Below, in pieces: positions 1 through 8,295 of a DNA stretch of 47,932 nt (positions within the stretch are counted from its first letter, which is position 1; each line of letters begins with the position of its first letter). Source of the DNA: Sphaerochaetaceae bacterium (GTDB lineage Bacteria > Spirochaetota > Spirochaetia > Sphaerochaetales > Sphaerochaetaceae); assembly GCA_028700425.1 (NCBI GenBank), contig JAQVSP010000004.1, positions 1 through 47,932 of the forward strand. Direction: 5' to 3'. Under the pieces are notes generated by a model, which was given only the letters and a program-made list of their open reading frames with translations, made no database searches and was not told the DNA's origin. Both the position numbers and the translations under genes were made by a program.

Positions 1-1
1 G

Positions 2-424
2 TCAATTGCAGACAAGGCAAGGGCTTTTGGCCTGGGGGTAGATGACTACATGGTCAAGCCCGTGGACGAGGAGGAGCTTCTGATGAGGATCAAGGCTCTT
101 CTCAGACGTTCGGGAATTGTCAGCACCAGGTGCATTGAGCTTGGATCTACCAGGCTGCTTTACGACAGCTTCTGCGCTGAATGCGGAGACAGGACCTTTG
201 AGATGCCAAAGAAGGAATTCCAGATACTCTTCAGGCTGCTTTCCATGCCCGGCAAGATATTCACAAGGCGCGATCTCATGGATGAGCTGTGGGCTTGGGA
301 GACAGAGAGTGAGGAACGCACTGTTGATGTGCATATCAACAGGCTGCGAGAGCGCTTCAAGGACAACCCCGACTTCACCATAGTCACAGTAAGAGGGCTT
401 GGGTACAAGGCGGTCAGGACATGA
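2..424 (+). CDS. Response regulator, OmpR/PhoB type (5' end outside window)
   Basis: The reading frame is open from the window edge, so the N-terminal part with the phosphoacceptor Asp is missing and about 140 residues are visible. The first residues are the end of a receiver domain: the GVDDYMVKP stretch contains the conserved Lys-Pro of receiver domains. A short linker leads into a winged-helix DNA-binding domain (from about visible residue 45 to the end, with RRDLMDELW and the closing VRGLGYKA typical of Trans_reg_C). It should bind DNA as a transcription factor phosphorylated by the kinase encoded next. Its TGA overlaps the kinase ATG (ATGA), indicating translational coupling. Target genes cannot be told from sequence; the neighbouring chaperone/usher pair is one possibility. 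Confidence 0.93.
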   Translation, partial: SIADKARAFGLGVDDYMVKPVDEEELLMRIKALLRRSGIVSTRCIELGSTRLLYDSFCAECGDRTFEMPKKEFQILFRLLSMPGKIFTRRDLMDELWAWETESEERTVDVHINRLRERFKDNPDFTIVTVRGLGYKAVRT

Positions 425-1476
425 AGCTCCATTTCAAGCCGCGTCCCTTCACGCAGACCATCCGCTTCTATTCGCTTCTTTTCTCATTCCTATGCATCCT
501 GGCCACTGTCATCATGGCAGTCTTCACCTTCACTCTTCTTGCCCACTATGGATTTCCTGCCAAGGAGCTGCTGGATAACAAGCTGCTTTTGGTGGGCATT
601 GGAGCGATAATAACGATAATAATAGGCACAGTGTTCGGCCTGCTGACCAACCGTTATCTGGCCGACCCTCTCAAGCGCATAAGCCTGGCAAGCCAAGAGG
701 TGGCCAGCGGGGATTTCACAGTGAGGCTTCCCGAGGGCAATCACACCACCGAGCTTGATGACATTGCAGTCAACTTCAACCGAATGACAAGCGAGCTTGC
801 ATCCACTGAGCTCATGAGAAACGACTTCGTCAACACCTTCAGCCATGAGCTCAAGACACCCATCACAAGCATAAGAGGCTATGCCAGGCTTCTGCTGCGC
901 GAGGACCTGAGCGATGAGGACAGGAAGGAGTATGCTTCTGTGATCTGCCGCCAGTCAGAGGCCCTTGCCTCCATAACGAGCAGCATTCTGCTGCTTTCAC
1001 GGCTTGAGAATCAGCAGATGCTGTCCGGCTGCCACCAGTTCTGCCTTGATGAGCAGATACGAAAGTCGATCCTTCTTCTTGAAAGAGCCTGGGAGGAGAA
1101 GGGCCTTGAGCTTGACCTGGATCTGGATGAGATCCTCTTCTTCGGCCAGGAGGACCTTCTTGTGCATCTTTGGAATAACTTGCTGGATAATGCCATTAAG
1201 TACTCCAACCCAAATGGAACAATCTTCGTCAAGGCCAAGAAGTCTGCAGGACTGGTTGAGGTCACAGTGCAGGACCAGGGGTGCGGCATAGACGAGCAAA
1301 GCCTTGGCAAGATCTTCGGCAAGTTCTATCAAGGGCCTCATGCCTTGGGTGGAAGCGGGCTGGGACTGCCCATATGCATGAGGATCGCCAACCTGTCGGG
1401 AGGGACCATAACTGTCAAAAGCGCTCTAGGCGATGGCTCTGCGTTTACAGTCAGCCTGCCTATTATGGAAGGCTGA
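421..1476 (+). CDS. Sensor histidine kinase (HAMP, HisKA, HATPase)
   Basis: Membrane sensor kinase of 351 aa, partner of the response regulator just upstream. Two hydrophobic segments (about residues 15-41 and 55-76) flank a very short periplasmic loop, so it probably senses something in or at the membrane rather than binding a large ligand. A HAMP linker (about 77-130) is followed by the dimerisation/phosphoacceptor motif FSHELKTP with His142, an N box (NNLLDNAIKYSN), a G1 box (DQGCGI) and a G2 box (GSGLGLP). All parts needed for kinase activity are present. The final codons overlap an inverted repeat (GTCAGCC...GGCTGAC). Confidence 0.94.
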   Translation: MKLHFKPRPFTQTIRFYSLLFSFLCILATVIMAVFTFTLLAHYGFPAKELLDNKLLLVGIGAIITIIIGTVFGLLTNRYLADPLKRISLASQEVASGDFTVRLPEGNHTTELDDIAVNFNRMTSELASTELMRNDFVNTFSHELKTPITSIRGYARLLLREDLSDEDRKEYASVICRQSEALASITSSILLLSRLENQQMLSGCHQFCLDEQIRKSILLLERAWEEKGLELDLDLDEILFFGQEDLLVHLWNNLLDNAIKYSNPNGTIFVKAKKSAGLVEVTVQDQGCGIDEQSLGKIFGKFYQGPHALGGSGLGLPICMRIANLSGGTITVKSALGDGSAFTVSLPIMEG

Positions 1477-1477
1477 C
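1450..1477 (+). repeat. Inverted repeat across the kinase stop codon
   Basis: GTCAGCCT at 1450-1457 is complementary to AGGCTGAC at 1470-1477, with a 12-nt loop. It could form a hairpin at the 3' end of the kinase mRNA. There is no U-tract, so termination is not certain. Confidence 0.4.
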
Positions 1478-1496
1478 GCCTGCATGCAATCAGCTT

Positions 1497-1513
1497 GCAC
1501 TGCATTGCAGTGC
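1497..1513. repeat. 17-bp perfect palindrome between kinase and tRNA
   Basis: GCACTGCA and TGCAGTGC flank a single central T. It lies 12 bp upstream of the tRNA -35 element. It could be an operator, or part of the transcript end of the two-component operon; a one-base loop makes it a poor RNA hairpin, so a DNA site is somewhat more likely. Confidence 0.4.
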
Positions 1514-1524
1514 CATTGGATTGG

Positions 1525-1553
1525 TTGACAGTCCTTTGACTTTGTGCTAGTTT
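1525..1553 (+). promoter_or_regulatory. Promoter of tRNA-Pro
   Basis: Consensus -35 TTGACA (1525-1530), a 17-bp spacer, then -10 TAGTTT (1548-1553) preceded by TGC, an extended -10. The tRNA begins 14 nt after the -10, which leaves a few leader nucleotides for processing. Confidence 0.7.
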
Positions 1554-1567
1554 CTCTGTTGTGCTTA

Positions 1568-1641
1568 CGGGCAGTAGCGCAGGGGTTTAGCGTACAAGTC
1601 TGGGGGACTTGGGGTCGCCGGTTCAAATCCGGCCTGCCCGA
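1568..1641 (+). tRNA. tRNA-Pro (anticodon GGG)
   Basis: All cloverleaf stems pair. The acceptor CGGGCAG (1568-1574) pairs with CTGCCCG (1634-1640). The D stem is GCGC/GCGT, the anticodon stem CAAGT/ACTTG with loop CTGGGGG (anticodon GGG at 1602-1604), and the T arm GCCGG-TTCAAAT-CCGGC. The discriminator is A1641. The C1-G72 pair and A73 are the usual identity marks of bacterial tRNA-Pro. The 3' CCA is not encoded, so it must be added enzymatically. Confidence 0.96.
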
Positions 1642-1644
1642 TTA

Positions 1645-1670
1645 CAATCCGGCCAGAGATGGCCGGATTG
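1645..1670 (+). terminator. Hairpin after tRNA-Pro
   Basis: Perfect 11-bp stem (CAATCCGGCCA / TGGCCGGATTG) with a GAGA tetraloop, starting 4 nt after the tRNA. It is probably the transcript end, although only a short T-poor tail follows. Its left arm repeats the AATCCGGCC of the tRNA 3' half. Confidence 0.7.
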
Positions 1671-1799
1671 CTTATGTTCAGCCAATGAAGTTGTTTTTTG
1701 ACCTTCGCTATTGAAAAATCCCTTTTTCTTTGTTAATGTAACCGTGAAGCTAAATCTATTTAGTTGATAAGGAGTTGAGGTCTTACACACCGTTGCTTT

Positions 1800-2549
1800 A
1801 TGATGAATAAAAGGGTTATTGCACTAATCACCGTCCTCTGCTTGGCGGCATCAAGCCTGGTGGCTTTTCAATTCTCTCCGCTGGAGCAGACATTTTCCAC
1901 TTCAGGAGCAGAAAGCACAAAGAGCTATACCATAGTAAATGATTCAAACGACAGCATTGCAATAGTCATCACAGCTCTGACAAGAGACCAGGATGGGGAT
2001 GGCAACGAGCTCAACGAGAGCGCTTCAAGCTATTTCTCGATTGTGCCTGCAAAGGTCATTGTCAAGCCTCAGAGCACACAGATCGTCAGAGTCCAGTACA
2101 AGGGCCCCAAGACGGTGACCACAGAGCTCTCCTTCAGGATCCGCGCTGAGCAGACCACCTATTCGCAAGGCCGCCAGCAGACCGAAGGAAGCATGTTCAA
2201 CTTCCTTTACATCTACACTACAAGCGCATATGTAAGTCCGTCTGCAATTGTTGAGAGAGTCGGCATAAGATCCATAACGCCAGCCTTGGATGAAGAGGGA
2301 AACAAGATAATGAAGATTGCCGTCGCAAATGCAGGCAATATTCACCAGATACTCACGGGAGCAGAGATTACCATCACAGACAGCGCCAACAACAGGGTGA
2401 TTCTTTCCGGAACAGAGCAGATCGGCCGAATCAGCGGCCTCAACCTGCTTGCCAAGAAAACAGTGACAGTCTCAGTCCCTTGGCCGGAAGGCTTGCCTTA
2501 TCCTGAAGGGCAGGGCAGCTTCAAGGCGACTATTGACTACAGCAAATAG
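1800..2549 (+). CDS. PapD-like periplasmic pilus/surface-fibre chaperone
   Basis: 249 aa with a signal peptide (basic MMNKR, hydrophobic core, cleavage near LVAF). Residues about 22-140 resemble the first immunoglobulin-like domain of chaperones of the chaperone/usher pathway: a KSYTIVNDS strand, VKPQSTQIVRVQY (the usual beta strand before the F1-G1 region) and ELSFRIRAEQ. The second half (about 150-249) is beta-rich like chaperone domain 2. Such proteins cap subunits in the periplasm and hand them to an outer-membrane usher, and the next gene is usher-like. The start is one of two adjacent ATGs (1800 or 1803). Neither has a good Shine-Dalgarno: AAGGAG at 1769-1774 is too far away. A rho-independent hairpin follows the gene. 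No pilin is visible nearby. Confidence 0.75.
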   Translation: MMNKRVIALITVLCLAASSLVAFQFSPLEQTFSTSGAESTKSYTIVNDSNDSIAIVITALTRDQDGDGNELNESASSYFSIVPAKVIVKPQSTQIVRVQYKGPKTVTTELSFRIRAEQTTYSQGRQQTEGSMFNFLYIYTTSAYVSPSAIVERVGIRSITPALDEEGNKIMKIAVANAGNIHQILTGAEITITDSANNRVILSGTEQIGRISGLNLLAKKTVTVSVPWPEGLPYPEGQGSFKATIDYSK

Positions 2550-2571
2550 GAAGCAAGCGATTGATCAAGTA

Positions 2572-2597
2572 CCCCCGTCCCGAAAGAGCGGGGGTTT
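2572..2597 (+). terminator. Hairpin between chaperone and usher genes
   Basis: CCCCCG (2572-2577) pairs with CGGGGG (2589-2594), followed by TTT. It starts 23 bp after the chaperone stop and ends 18 bp before the usher ATG. It is likely a terminator or attenuator that lowers usher expression relative to the chaperone. TATAAA (2600-2605) right after it could be a -10 for a separate usher transcript. Confidence 0.65.
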
Positions 2598-2614
2598 CGT
2601 ATAAAATAGGATCT

Positions 2615-5600
2615 ATGAAGAGAAAGTCAGAACCAACGTCAGAAGTCAAGAAAGCAGAAAGGGGAGATAATGATAGAAATCACCGTTTCTGGCTTCTTCT
2701 CCTGCTTTTTCTGCTAGGCCTTTTCTCTTCGTGCCTTCTGATATTCGATCTCTTCTATCATTTTAGGCCCCGAATCGTGCTAGAGGCTGTGCCAAGGACA
2801 AGCGAGGTTGCATCAAGGCCCGCAGAGACTCCGATAATAATGAGCACAGATGACACCTTCCTTGAGATAGGCGTTATTGAAGAGGATGAGACACCTGAAG
2901 AAGAGCCTGCTGTCATCAAGGAAGCTGAGATTGTCTTCCCAGCCATAGAGATCAAGCAGGAGATCCAGGAGCCTGAGCAAGAGCCAGAGCCAGAGCCGGA
3001 ACAGAGCGTTGATGAGGTTGTCCTTGAGAGCGTTGGAGGAGTCCCTGAGGCCCCGGTTTTCTTCGAGCCCTACGTAAGTGAGCTTTCAGAAAATGACATC
3101 TGGGCAGACTTTGAGACAACCAGCGACGACTTCTGGGACGACTTTGTATTCAGCGACGAAGCTCCAGCCTACTTTGAGGGCATAAACTACGTTCCGATCT
3201 ATATCAATGGCGAGTACTTCTCAAATATCGAGACCAACATCACCCAGGGCTCAGCAGCTGTCTCTAGATCTGAGCTTTCAAGCCTTCTTTACGGACTATT
3301 GACTGAGCAGTACTATGATGTGTTCTTTGAAAGCCCAGAGGAGTACTACTCAATAGACTACATGACAGAGAAGGAAGCCCAGGCAAGCTTTGAGATTGAT
3401 AGGCTTGAAATCTACCTTGACTTCAATGCAGACCAGTTCCCTGTCAAGGAAATCTCTGTCTCCTCAGCAATAGCCATGAACAGCATGCGTGACAGCCTGA
3501 CCTTTGAAGGAGCCAAGGACCTGGAGCCTGCTGACTTTGCCGCAGCCACCAACCTTTCCCTATTCGGCACCATAACCTTCAACAGGGATCTTCAGCTTAC
3601 CAGCAACAGCCTTGGACTGTCTGCAGTGACTTATCTCAGCTTCTTTGAAAGCGGAGCCGACTTGTCCTACTCGCTAAGCAAGACAGGGCTGAGCATCAAC
3701 AGCTTCAGAGCCTACTACGACTTCGCCGATGAGAACGTCCGCCTGACATTCGGCCATATAGGGACTGCAAGCTCAATATTCAGCGGCAATGCCTTCGGGC
3801 TCTCGCTTGAGAGAAGCTACTCCTATGGAACCGGCTCGGCGCTTGCAAGCCAGTATTCGCAAAGCATTGTCGTTGAACAGGCAAGCATTGTCGAGGTATT
3901 CATCAATGACGTCTCATGCCTGAAGCGCAGCCTAAAGGTAGGCAACTATCAGCTCAAGGATTTTGCATTCGTGCAAGGCGCAAACAACATAAAGGTTGTC
4001 ATAACACCGCTGACTGGCGGTGAGCCTTCAACCTACAGCTTCTTCACAGGATTCGACAACTCCTTGCTGGCCAAGGGCGAGCATTTCTGGAAGCTGAGCG
4101 CAGCCGTCCCAGAATCCACTGTCGATTCAGCAAGCTTGTCACAGAATGGGGACTTCAGGCTTCCCTGGATAGGCGGAGAGGACCTTCTTTTCAAGCTGTC
4201 CGACTTATCCCTGGGATTTGAGCACAGGATCGGAATCGCCGACGCTGTAACGATCTCAGACCTAATCAATGCATCCCTGACACTTTCCAGCGATGGCATT
4301 AGCCATGACTCCTCAATTCAGGGAAACTTCGGCCTTGTATGGGCAAACAAGCTTGGAACCACAAGTGTCAGCTTCAACTCCACCCTTACAAGCCGTTACC
4401 TGCCCGCAGGCTCCGTCACCAGCACCCAGTTCTCGATGTATCTTGCCCAGTCCTTCAATGCTGAAGTCCTTAGGCCCTTGAGCTTCAACTTTAGCTACAA
4501 CAGCGCATCAACTGAGACCCTGGGCACAAGAATCTCAAGCAGCATCCTCTCAACAAACATAGGCTACAGCTTCCCGATCCAGCAAGCTCTTCGGGCTGGG
4601 CTCTCTGCAAGCCTTTCATACTCCCTGTTCACCGGTGACCTGCTCTGGTCAGCATCAGGCAGCATCGGCGGAACCTTCCTTGCTGGGCTTTCTCTTTCAG
4701 CCAACCTTTCCCTGTCCAACTCCACAGGCCGGGTCACGCCTTCGCTGAGCATTGGAGGAAGCTATGTTGTAGGGCCTAAGACCAGCGTGTCAGCATCCAC
4801 AGCAATCGGAAGCACCAGCGCCATAGGAATATCCCAGAAGATTGATAATGATGGCAAGCACAGCCTGCAGCTTAACATCGGCCAGATAGACTTTGCTGAC
4901 ATTCTCAACCACACCTTGAACTTGAACTACAGCTACAATGGATCTCTGCTTGGAGGCTCGCTGCGCTTTGGATCGGCTGCAAAGTACTCATCATTCACGC
5001 TGGGACTTTCTGCCAACACAGCCCTGGCCTATGCTGATGGAGCCTTTGGCATGGCCAAGAGCATTTCCAGCAACTTTTTGCTGGTGAAGCCTCAAGGCAT
5101 ACTCAAGAGTTCCGACATAAGCGTTGCAAGGGCCACCGACTCAACCGGCAAGCCCATGCCCAAGCTCTTCAGCACAGTTGTCTACACAGGCCTTTCAGCT
5201 TATTCTCGAAACAGCGTGGTGGTCTATGGAACCACAGACTCCTTGTTCGGCTCTGGCGGCCTTTTCCTGTTCAACCTTAATCCCAAGGCAAGGCAGGGCT
5301 ATGTGGCCGAGATAGCCATGACACCTTCCGTAACAGTAAGCGGAGTGCTCATGCACGCCGATGGAACTGTCTACGACCAGTATTCAAGCCCTATCTACCA
5401 GCTGCAATTCAGCTCGGATGGAAAGACTGTGACTTACCTTGACATGAGCGCAGGCTACTACCTCTTCACTGACCAGGACGGCCGCTATATTGTAAGCGAC
5501 CTGCCCTCCGGCACCTATTGCTTCGACCTTCAGGTTGAAGGAGGCTGGTATGGAGTGTGCTTCGTGGTTCCTGAGCTTGAGCAGGCCTCGGTTGTCGTGG

Positions 5601-5800
5601 AGCTTGAGACCTACACAGTCGATCCATACCAGTTCACAGTCGAGCCCAAGGGAATTCCTGCCTTAAGCGACTACCAGGCTACTGTTATGCTGAGCGAGAA
5701 GGGCAGAGTAGATGAGACTACCTTCTGGGACAGCCTGTTCACTCTCGAGGAGGGGACAGTGGCTGTTGAGAGCGAAGAGGAGTTCGTGTTCCTGGAGTAG
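2615..5800 (+). CDS. Usher-like outer-membrane protein with N-terminal membrane anchor
   Basis: 1061 aa from the ATG at 2615, chosen over an earlier in-frame start at 2561 because the earlier start would place coding sequence through the terminator hairpin. Order of parts: basic cytoplasmic tail (1-24); one long hydrophobic helix (25-47, longer than a normal signal peptide and without an AxA site); acidic Glu/Pro-rich spacer (about 85-135); a region like the usher N-terminal domain (about 188-280: VPIYINGEY, SRSELSSLL); then a long Ser/Asn/Leu-rich alternating region expected to be a beta barrel. This region carries an inserted plug-like stretch (VEVFINDVSCLKRSLKVGNYQLKDF). The end (about 935-1025) resembles the usher C-terminal domain (DQDGRYIVSDLPSGTYCF). 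Ushers form outer-membrane pores that assemble and export fibre subunits. The membrane helix plus Glu/Pro spacer is not a normal usher feature. SSC in the helix could be a relaxed spirochaetal lipobox instead. The 3' end overlaps the convergent MATE gene by 62 bp. Confidence 0.7.
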   Translation: MKRKSEPTSEVKKAERGDNDRNHRFWLLLLLFLLGLFSSCLLIFDLFYHFRPRIVLEAVPRTSEVASRPAETPIIMSTDDTFLEIGVIEEDETPEEEPAVIKEAEIVFPAIEIKQEIQEPEQEPEPEPEQSVDEVVLESVGGVPEAPVFFEPYVSELSENDIWADFETTSDDFWDDFVFSDEAPAYFEGINYVPIYINGEYFSNIETNITQGSAAVSRSELSSLLYGLLTEQYYDVFFESPEEYYSIDYMTEKEAQASFEIDRLEIYLDFNADQFPVKEISVSSAIAMNSMRDSLTFEGAKDLEPADFAAATNLSLFGTITFNRDLQLTSNSLGLSAVTYLSFFESGADLSYSLSKTGLSINSFRAYYDFADENVRLTFGHIGTASSIFSGNAFGLSLERSYSYGTGSALASQYSQSIVVEQASIVEVFINDVSCLKRSLKVGNYQLKDFAFVQGANNIKVVITPLTGGEPSTYSFFTGFDNSLLAKGEHFWKLSAAVPESTVDSASLSQNGDFRLPWIGGEDLLFKLSDLSLGFEHRIGIADAVTISDLINASLTLSSDGISHDSSIQGNFGLVWANKLGTTSVSFNSTLTSRYLPAGSVTSTQFSMYLAQSFNAEVLRPLSFNFSYNSASTETLGTRISSSILSTNIGYSFPIQQALRAGLSASLSYSLFTGDLLWSASGSIGGTFLAGLSLSANLSLSNSTGRVTPSLSIGGSYVVGPKTSVSASTAIGSTSAIGISQKIDNDGKHSLQLNIGQIDFADILNHTLNLNYSYNGSLLGGSLRFGSAAKYSSFTLGLSANTALAYADGAFGMAKSISSNFLLVKPQGILKSSDISVARATDSTGKPMPKLFSTVVYTGLSAYSRNSVVVYGTTDSLFGSGGLFLFNLNPKARQGYVAEIAMTPSVTVSGVLMHADGTVYDQYSSPIYQLQFSSDGKTVTYLDMSAGYYLFTDQDGRYIVSDLPSGTYCFDLQVEGGWYGVCFVVPELEQASVVVELETYTVDPYQFTVEPKGIPALSDYQATVMLSEKGRVDETTFWDSLFTLEEGTVAVESEEEFVFLE

Positions 5801-7121
5801 GGACTAGGGTCCTGACCTTGGCCTTGTAGAAGATGATGAATGCAGCTGATGAAGCCAGCCAGGATATTGGATAGCAGAGAGCTATCCTGATATTGCTTGG
5901 GCTTTGCATGGCAAGGCCGTAGATCAGCAGAAGCCTCAGCACACATACAGAAAGAAAGGTGACTATCGACGGTCCAAGGGTGTTTCCCGTTCCCCTTATG
6001 GCTGCAGAGAGGATCTCTGTGAATGCAAAAAGGCAATAGAAGGCGGAAATATACACGATGACCTGGGATCCTATCCTGATCACCTCTGGATCCTGGCTGA
6101 AAAGCCGTATGCATGAGGTTCGAAGCAGGCAGAAGGTCAGCGAGAACAGCGAGGAGACCCCCAGGTCCAGCAGAAGCAGCAGCCTGGCGCCCTTGCGTAT
6201 CCTCTGCAGCTTCCCCGCTCCATAATTCTGAGCTGAGAAGGTCAGCATTGTCACATTGAAGCCTGCAGATATTGACCAGAAGAAGCTGTCAAGCTTCGAG
6301 AAGGCCGACCAGGCTGCAACGCTGTCTGTCCCAAGAGTGTTGATGGCGCCCTGGATGAAGAGGCCTGAGACTGTGTACATGGCATTCTGAAGCCCGGACG
6401 GCAGCCCCAGGCGCATGATCTGCCTGATGTCATCGAGATTGAATCGGAACCAGAGACCCTTATGGTCCTTGGCAAGGGCCCTGACAACCAGGAATGCACT
6501 CAGCGTCTGCGATGCAGCCGATGCTATGGCTGCGCCTTTGACGCCAGCGTTGAAGAAGGCTATCAGGATGTAGTCAAGGCCGACGTTGACAGCAGTGCCT
6601 ATGACCAGGTAGCGCAAGGGCTTTCTTGATTCGCCCATTGACCTGAGAATGGCATTGCCCATGTTGTAGACCAAGGCTGGAATCATGCCAAGCATATAGC
6701 AGCCTAGATAGTCTTCTGACATTTTCAGGATTTCATCAGGCGTCTTGAGCAGCTTTAGAAGATCAGGAGCGAAGCCTATGCCCAGGACTGTGATCACAGC
6801 ACCCATGATCACCGAGAGAGTCATGGCTGTTTCGATGCCGGCCTTGCATCTCTTGCTGTCTCCAAGCCCAAAAGCCTGCGATATTGCGATGCATCCTCCT
6901 GATGAGAAGCCGCCAAAGAAGATGTAGATGACGTTTATCAGGGAAAAGGCAGATCCTCCAACAGCAGCCAGTGCGCTCTTGCCCACAAGGTTTCCAAGGA
7001 TGATGGCATCTGCCATTGCATAAAGCTGCTGCAATATGAAGCCCAGCGCTACCGGGACAAGAAAGCGTCCCATGGCCGGGATCATAGGTCCCTGCAGCAT
7101 CTTATTTTCCTGCACCATCAT
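5739..7121 (-). CDS. MATE family efflux transporter
   Basis: About 460 aa inner-membrane antiporter with roughly 12 hydrophobic segments. Family features are an opening like MIPAMGRFLVPVALGFILQQLYAMADAIILG, and a second half repeating the first with VSGLFIQGAINTLGTDSVAAW. MATE proteins export cationic compounds or metabolites in exchange for Na+ or H+. The ATG at 7121 is preferred because the earlier ATG at 7148 lies well inside the upstream MFS gene; the chosen start still overlaps it by 20 bp. It is the last gene of the minus-strand nucleoside operon, so its cargo might be a purine or deoxysugar product, which is inference only. The hydrophilic C-terminal 25 residues are encoded opposite the usher 3' end. 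Confidence 0.88.
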   Translation of the reverse strand: MMVQENKMLQGPMIPAMGRFLVPVALGFILQQLYAMADAIILGNLVGKSALAAVGGSAFSLINVIYIFFGGFSSGGCIAISQAFGLGDSKRCKAGIETAMTLSVIMGAVITVLGIGFAPDLLKLLKTPDEILKMSEDYLGCYMLGMIPALVYNMGNAILRSMGESRKPLRYLVIGTAVNVGLDYILIAFFNAGVKGAAIASAASQTLSAFLVVRALAKDHKGLWFRFNLDDIRQIMRLGLPSGLQNAMYTVSGLFIQGAINTLGTDSVAAWSAFSKLDSFFWSISAGFNVTMLTFSAQNYGAGKLQRIRKGARLLLLLDLGVSSLFSLTFCLLRTSCIRLFSQDPEVIRIGSQVIVYISAFYCLFAFTEILSAAIRGTGNTLGPSIVTFLSVCVLRLLLIYGLAMQSPSNIRIALCYPISWLASSAAFIIFYKAKVRTLVPTPGTRTPLRSQQPLSPPRE

Positions 7122-8295
7122 TTCTCTCAATCCTGCCTGCAGCAACAAATAGGATCACAGAGGCGCAGGAGAAGGCTGTCATGCGCCCCATCATCCCCAG
7201 AACCCCATAGCTCTGGGCAAGAAGGCCAGCAAGGAAGTTGCCAAGCATGCCGCCTAGCCCGCTTGTGATTGCAGCATAGAGCGTAAGCCCTAGGTATTGC
7301 ACCTCCGCTGGCAGTATCTGCCTTATGTAGAGCAATATAGATCCAATGTACAGGCCATAGGCCACTAGCTCAGTGACATAGGACAGCGCTACAACCAGCG
7401 GGGACTGGGAGAAGCCTATTATCAGGCATCTGATTGCTATGCCTGAGAGGCTTGCAGCCATCAACGTCCTTGCCTTGAACCTCTTGCCAAGCTTGTCGAT
7501 GGACAGCAGGGCAGGAAGCTGGAACAGCCCCATCACAAGAAGCGAGAGCCCTGTGTAGATGTCTCCTGCTCCAAGGACCTCGAACTTGCGTGTAAGGTAG
7601 TTCTGAAGAGGAACTGCAGTAAGCTCCGTTAGAAGATAGCTTGCCAGAAGCCACATGTAGGCCTTGCTGGCGAGAATCATTCTCAGCCCCTGGCCTGCTG
7701 TCAGGCTCTTTGGACGAGTGCTCTGAATGCTTGGCGGCTCCTTGATGCTGACGATCATGCCAAGGGTGACCAGGCACAGGGCTATGAAGCAGGGAATGAT
7801 TATCCTAGCTTGCCAGCGATCAATGGCATAGCCGAAGAAGAGAGCCCCAAAGGCGTAGAATACAGCCCCGAAGGACCTCGTAAAGCCATAGGAGAAGCAG
7901 GGATCATCCCTGCCAATGCTGAGGCTCCAGAGGTCTATGATGTTGATTAGCGAGCGAAAGGCTGCAAAGATGATGAAAACAAGAAGACAGGTGATGAGGC
8001 GCCGTGCTATGAAGGCCTGCAGCAGGGCTGAAGCCAGGACTGCAGCGACAAAGCATAGGACAAGCAGCCTTTTCACAGACCTTGAACGGTCTGCGAGCCT
8101 GCCAAGAAGGGGCTGCATGGTCATTGTGGCAAGCGACGAGACTGCCAGTACAAGCCCGCTCTCATAATCGCTGTAGCCATAATAGGCAAGAAGCCTGACA
8201 AGGTAGCTTACAAAGACGCAGGAGGCCATCCAGTAGAATCCCTGGACAAGGCCTAGGCGCATGTTGCTGGCCAGAAAGGCCTTTCTACTTGCCAT
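7102..8295 (-). CDS. MFS transporter (nucleoside/sugar porter-like)
   Basis: 397 aa with about 12 transmembrane segments and the MFS loop 2-3 motif GRLADRSRSVKR near residue 65. The general form, with LVLAVSSLATMTMQPLLG, resembles small MFS porters related to the nucleoside:H+ and oligosaccharide symporters; the substrate is not readable from sequence. It overlaps the deaminase gene by 11 bp (start inside the preceding coding end) and is followed directly by the MATE gene, so it belongs to the same operon. No convincing Shine-Dalgarno precedes the ATG at 8295; translation probably depends on coupling. A second entry route or an exporter for a purine base or nucleoside would fit the setting. 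Confidence 0.85.
   Translation of the reverse strand: MASRKAFLASNMRLGLVQGFYWMASCVFVSYLVRLLAYYGYSDYESGLVLAVSSLATMTMQPLLGRLADRSRSVKRLLVLCFVAAVLASALLQAFIARRLITCLLVFIIFAAFRSLINIIDLWSLSIGRDDPCFSYGFTRSFGAVFYAFGALFFGYAIDRWQARIIIPCFIALCLVTLGMIVSIKEPPSIQSTRPKSLTAGQGLRMILASKAYMWLLASYLLTELTAVPLQNYLTRKFEVLGAGDIYTGLSLLVMGLFQLPALLSIDKLGKRFKARTLMAASLSGIAIRCLIIGFSQSPLVVALSYVTELVAYGLYIGSILLYIRQILPAEVQYLGLTLYAAITSGLGGMLGNFLAGLLAQSYGVLGMMGRMTAFSCASVILFVAAGRIERNDGAGK

Noticed and set aside
2561-2614. Earlier start for the usher-like protein
   Set aside because: The extra 18 codons are encoded by the terminator hairpin; the ATG at 2615 is better placed.
2615-5800. Reading the large protein as an autotransporter or TonB-dependent receptor
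   Set aside because: No passenger/beta-domain layout, no TonB box or plug of that family; the N- and C-terminal usher-like domains and the chaperone neighbour fit better.
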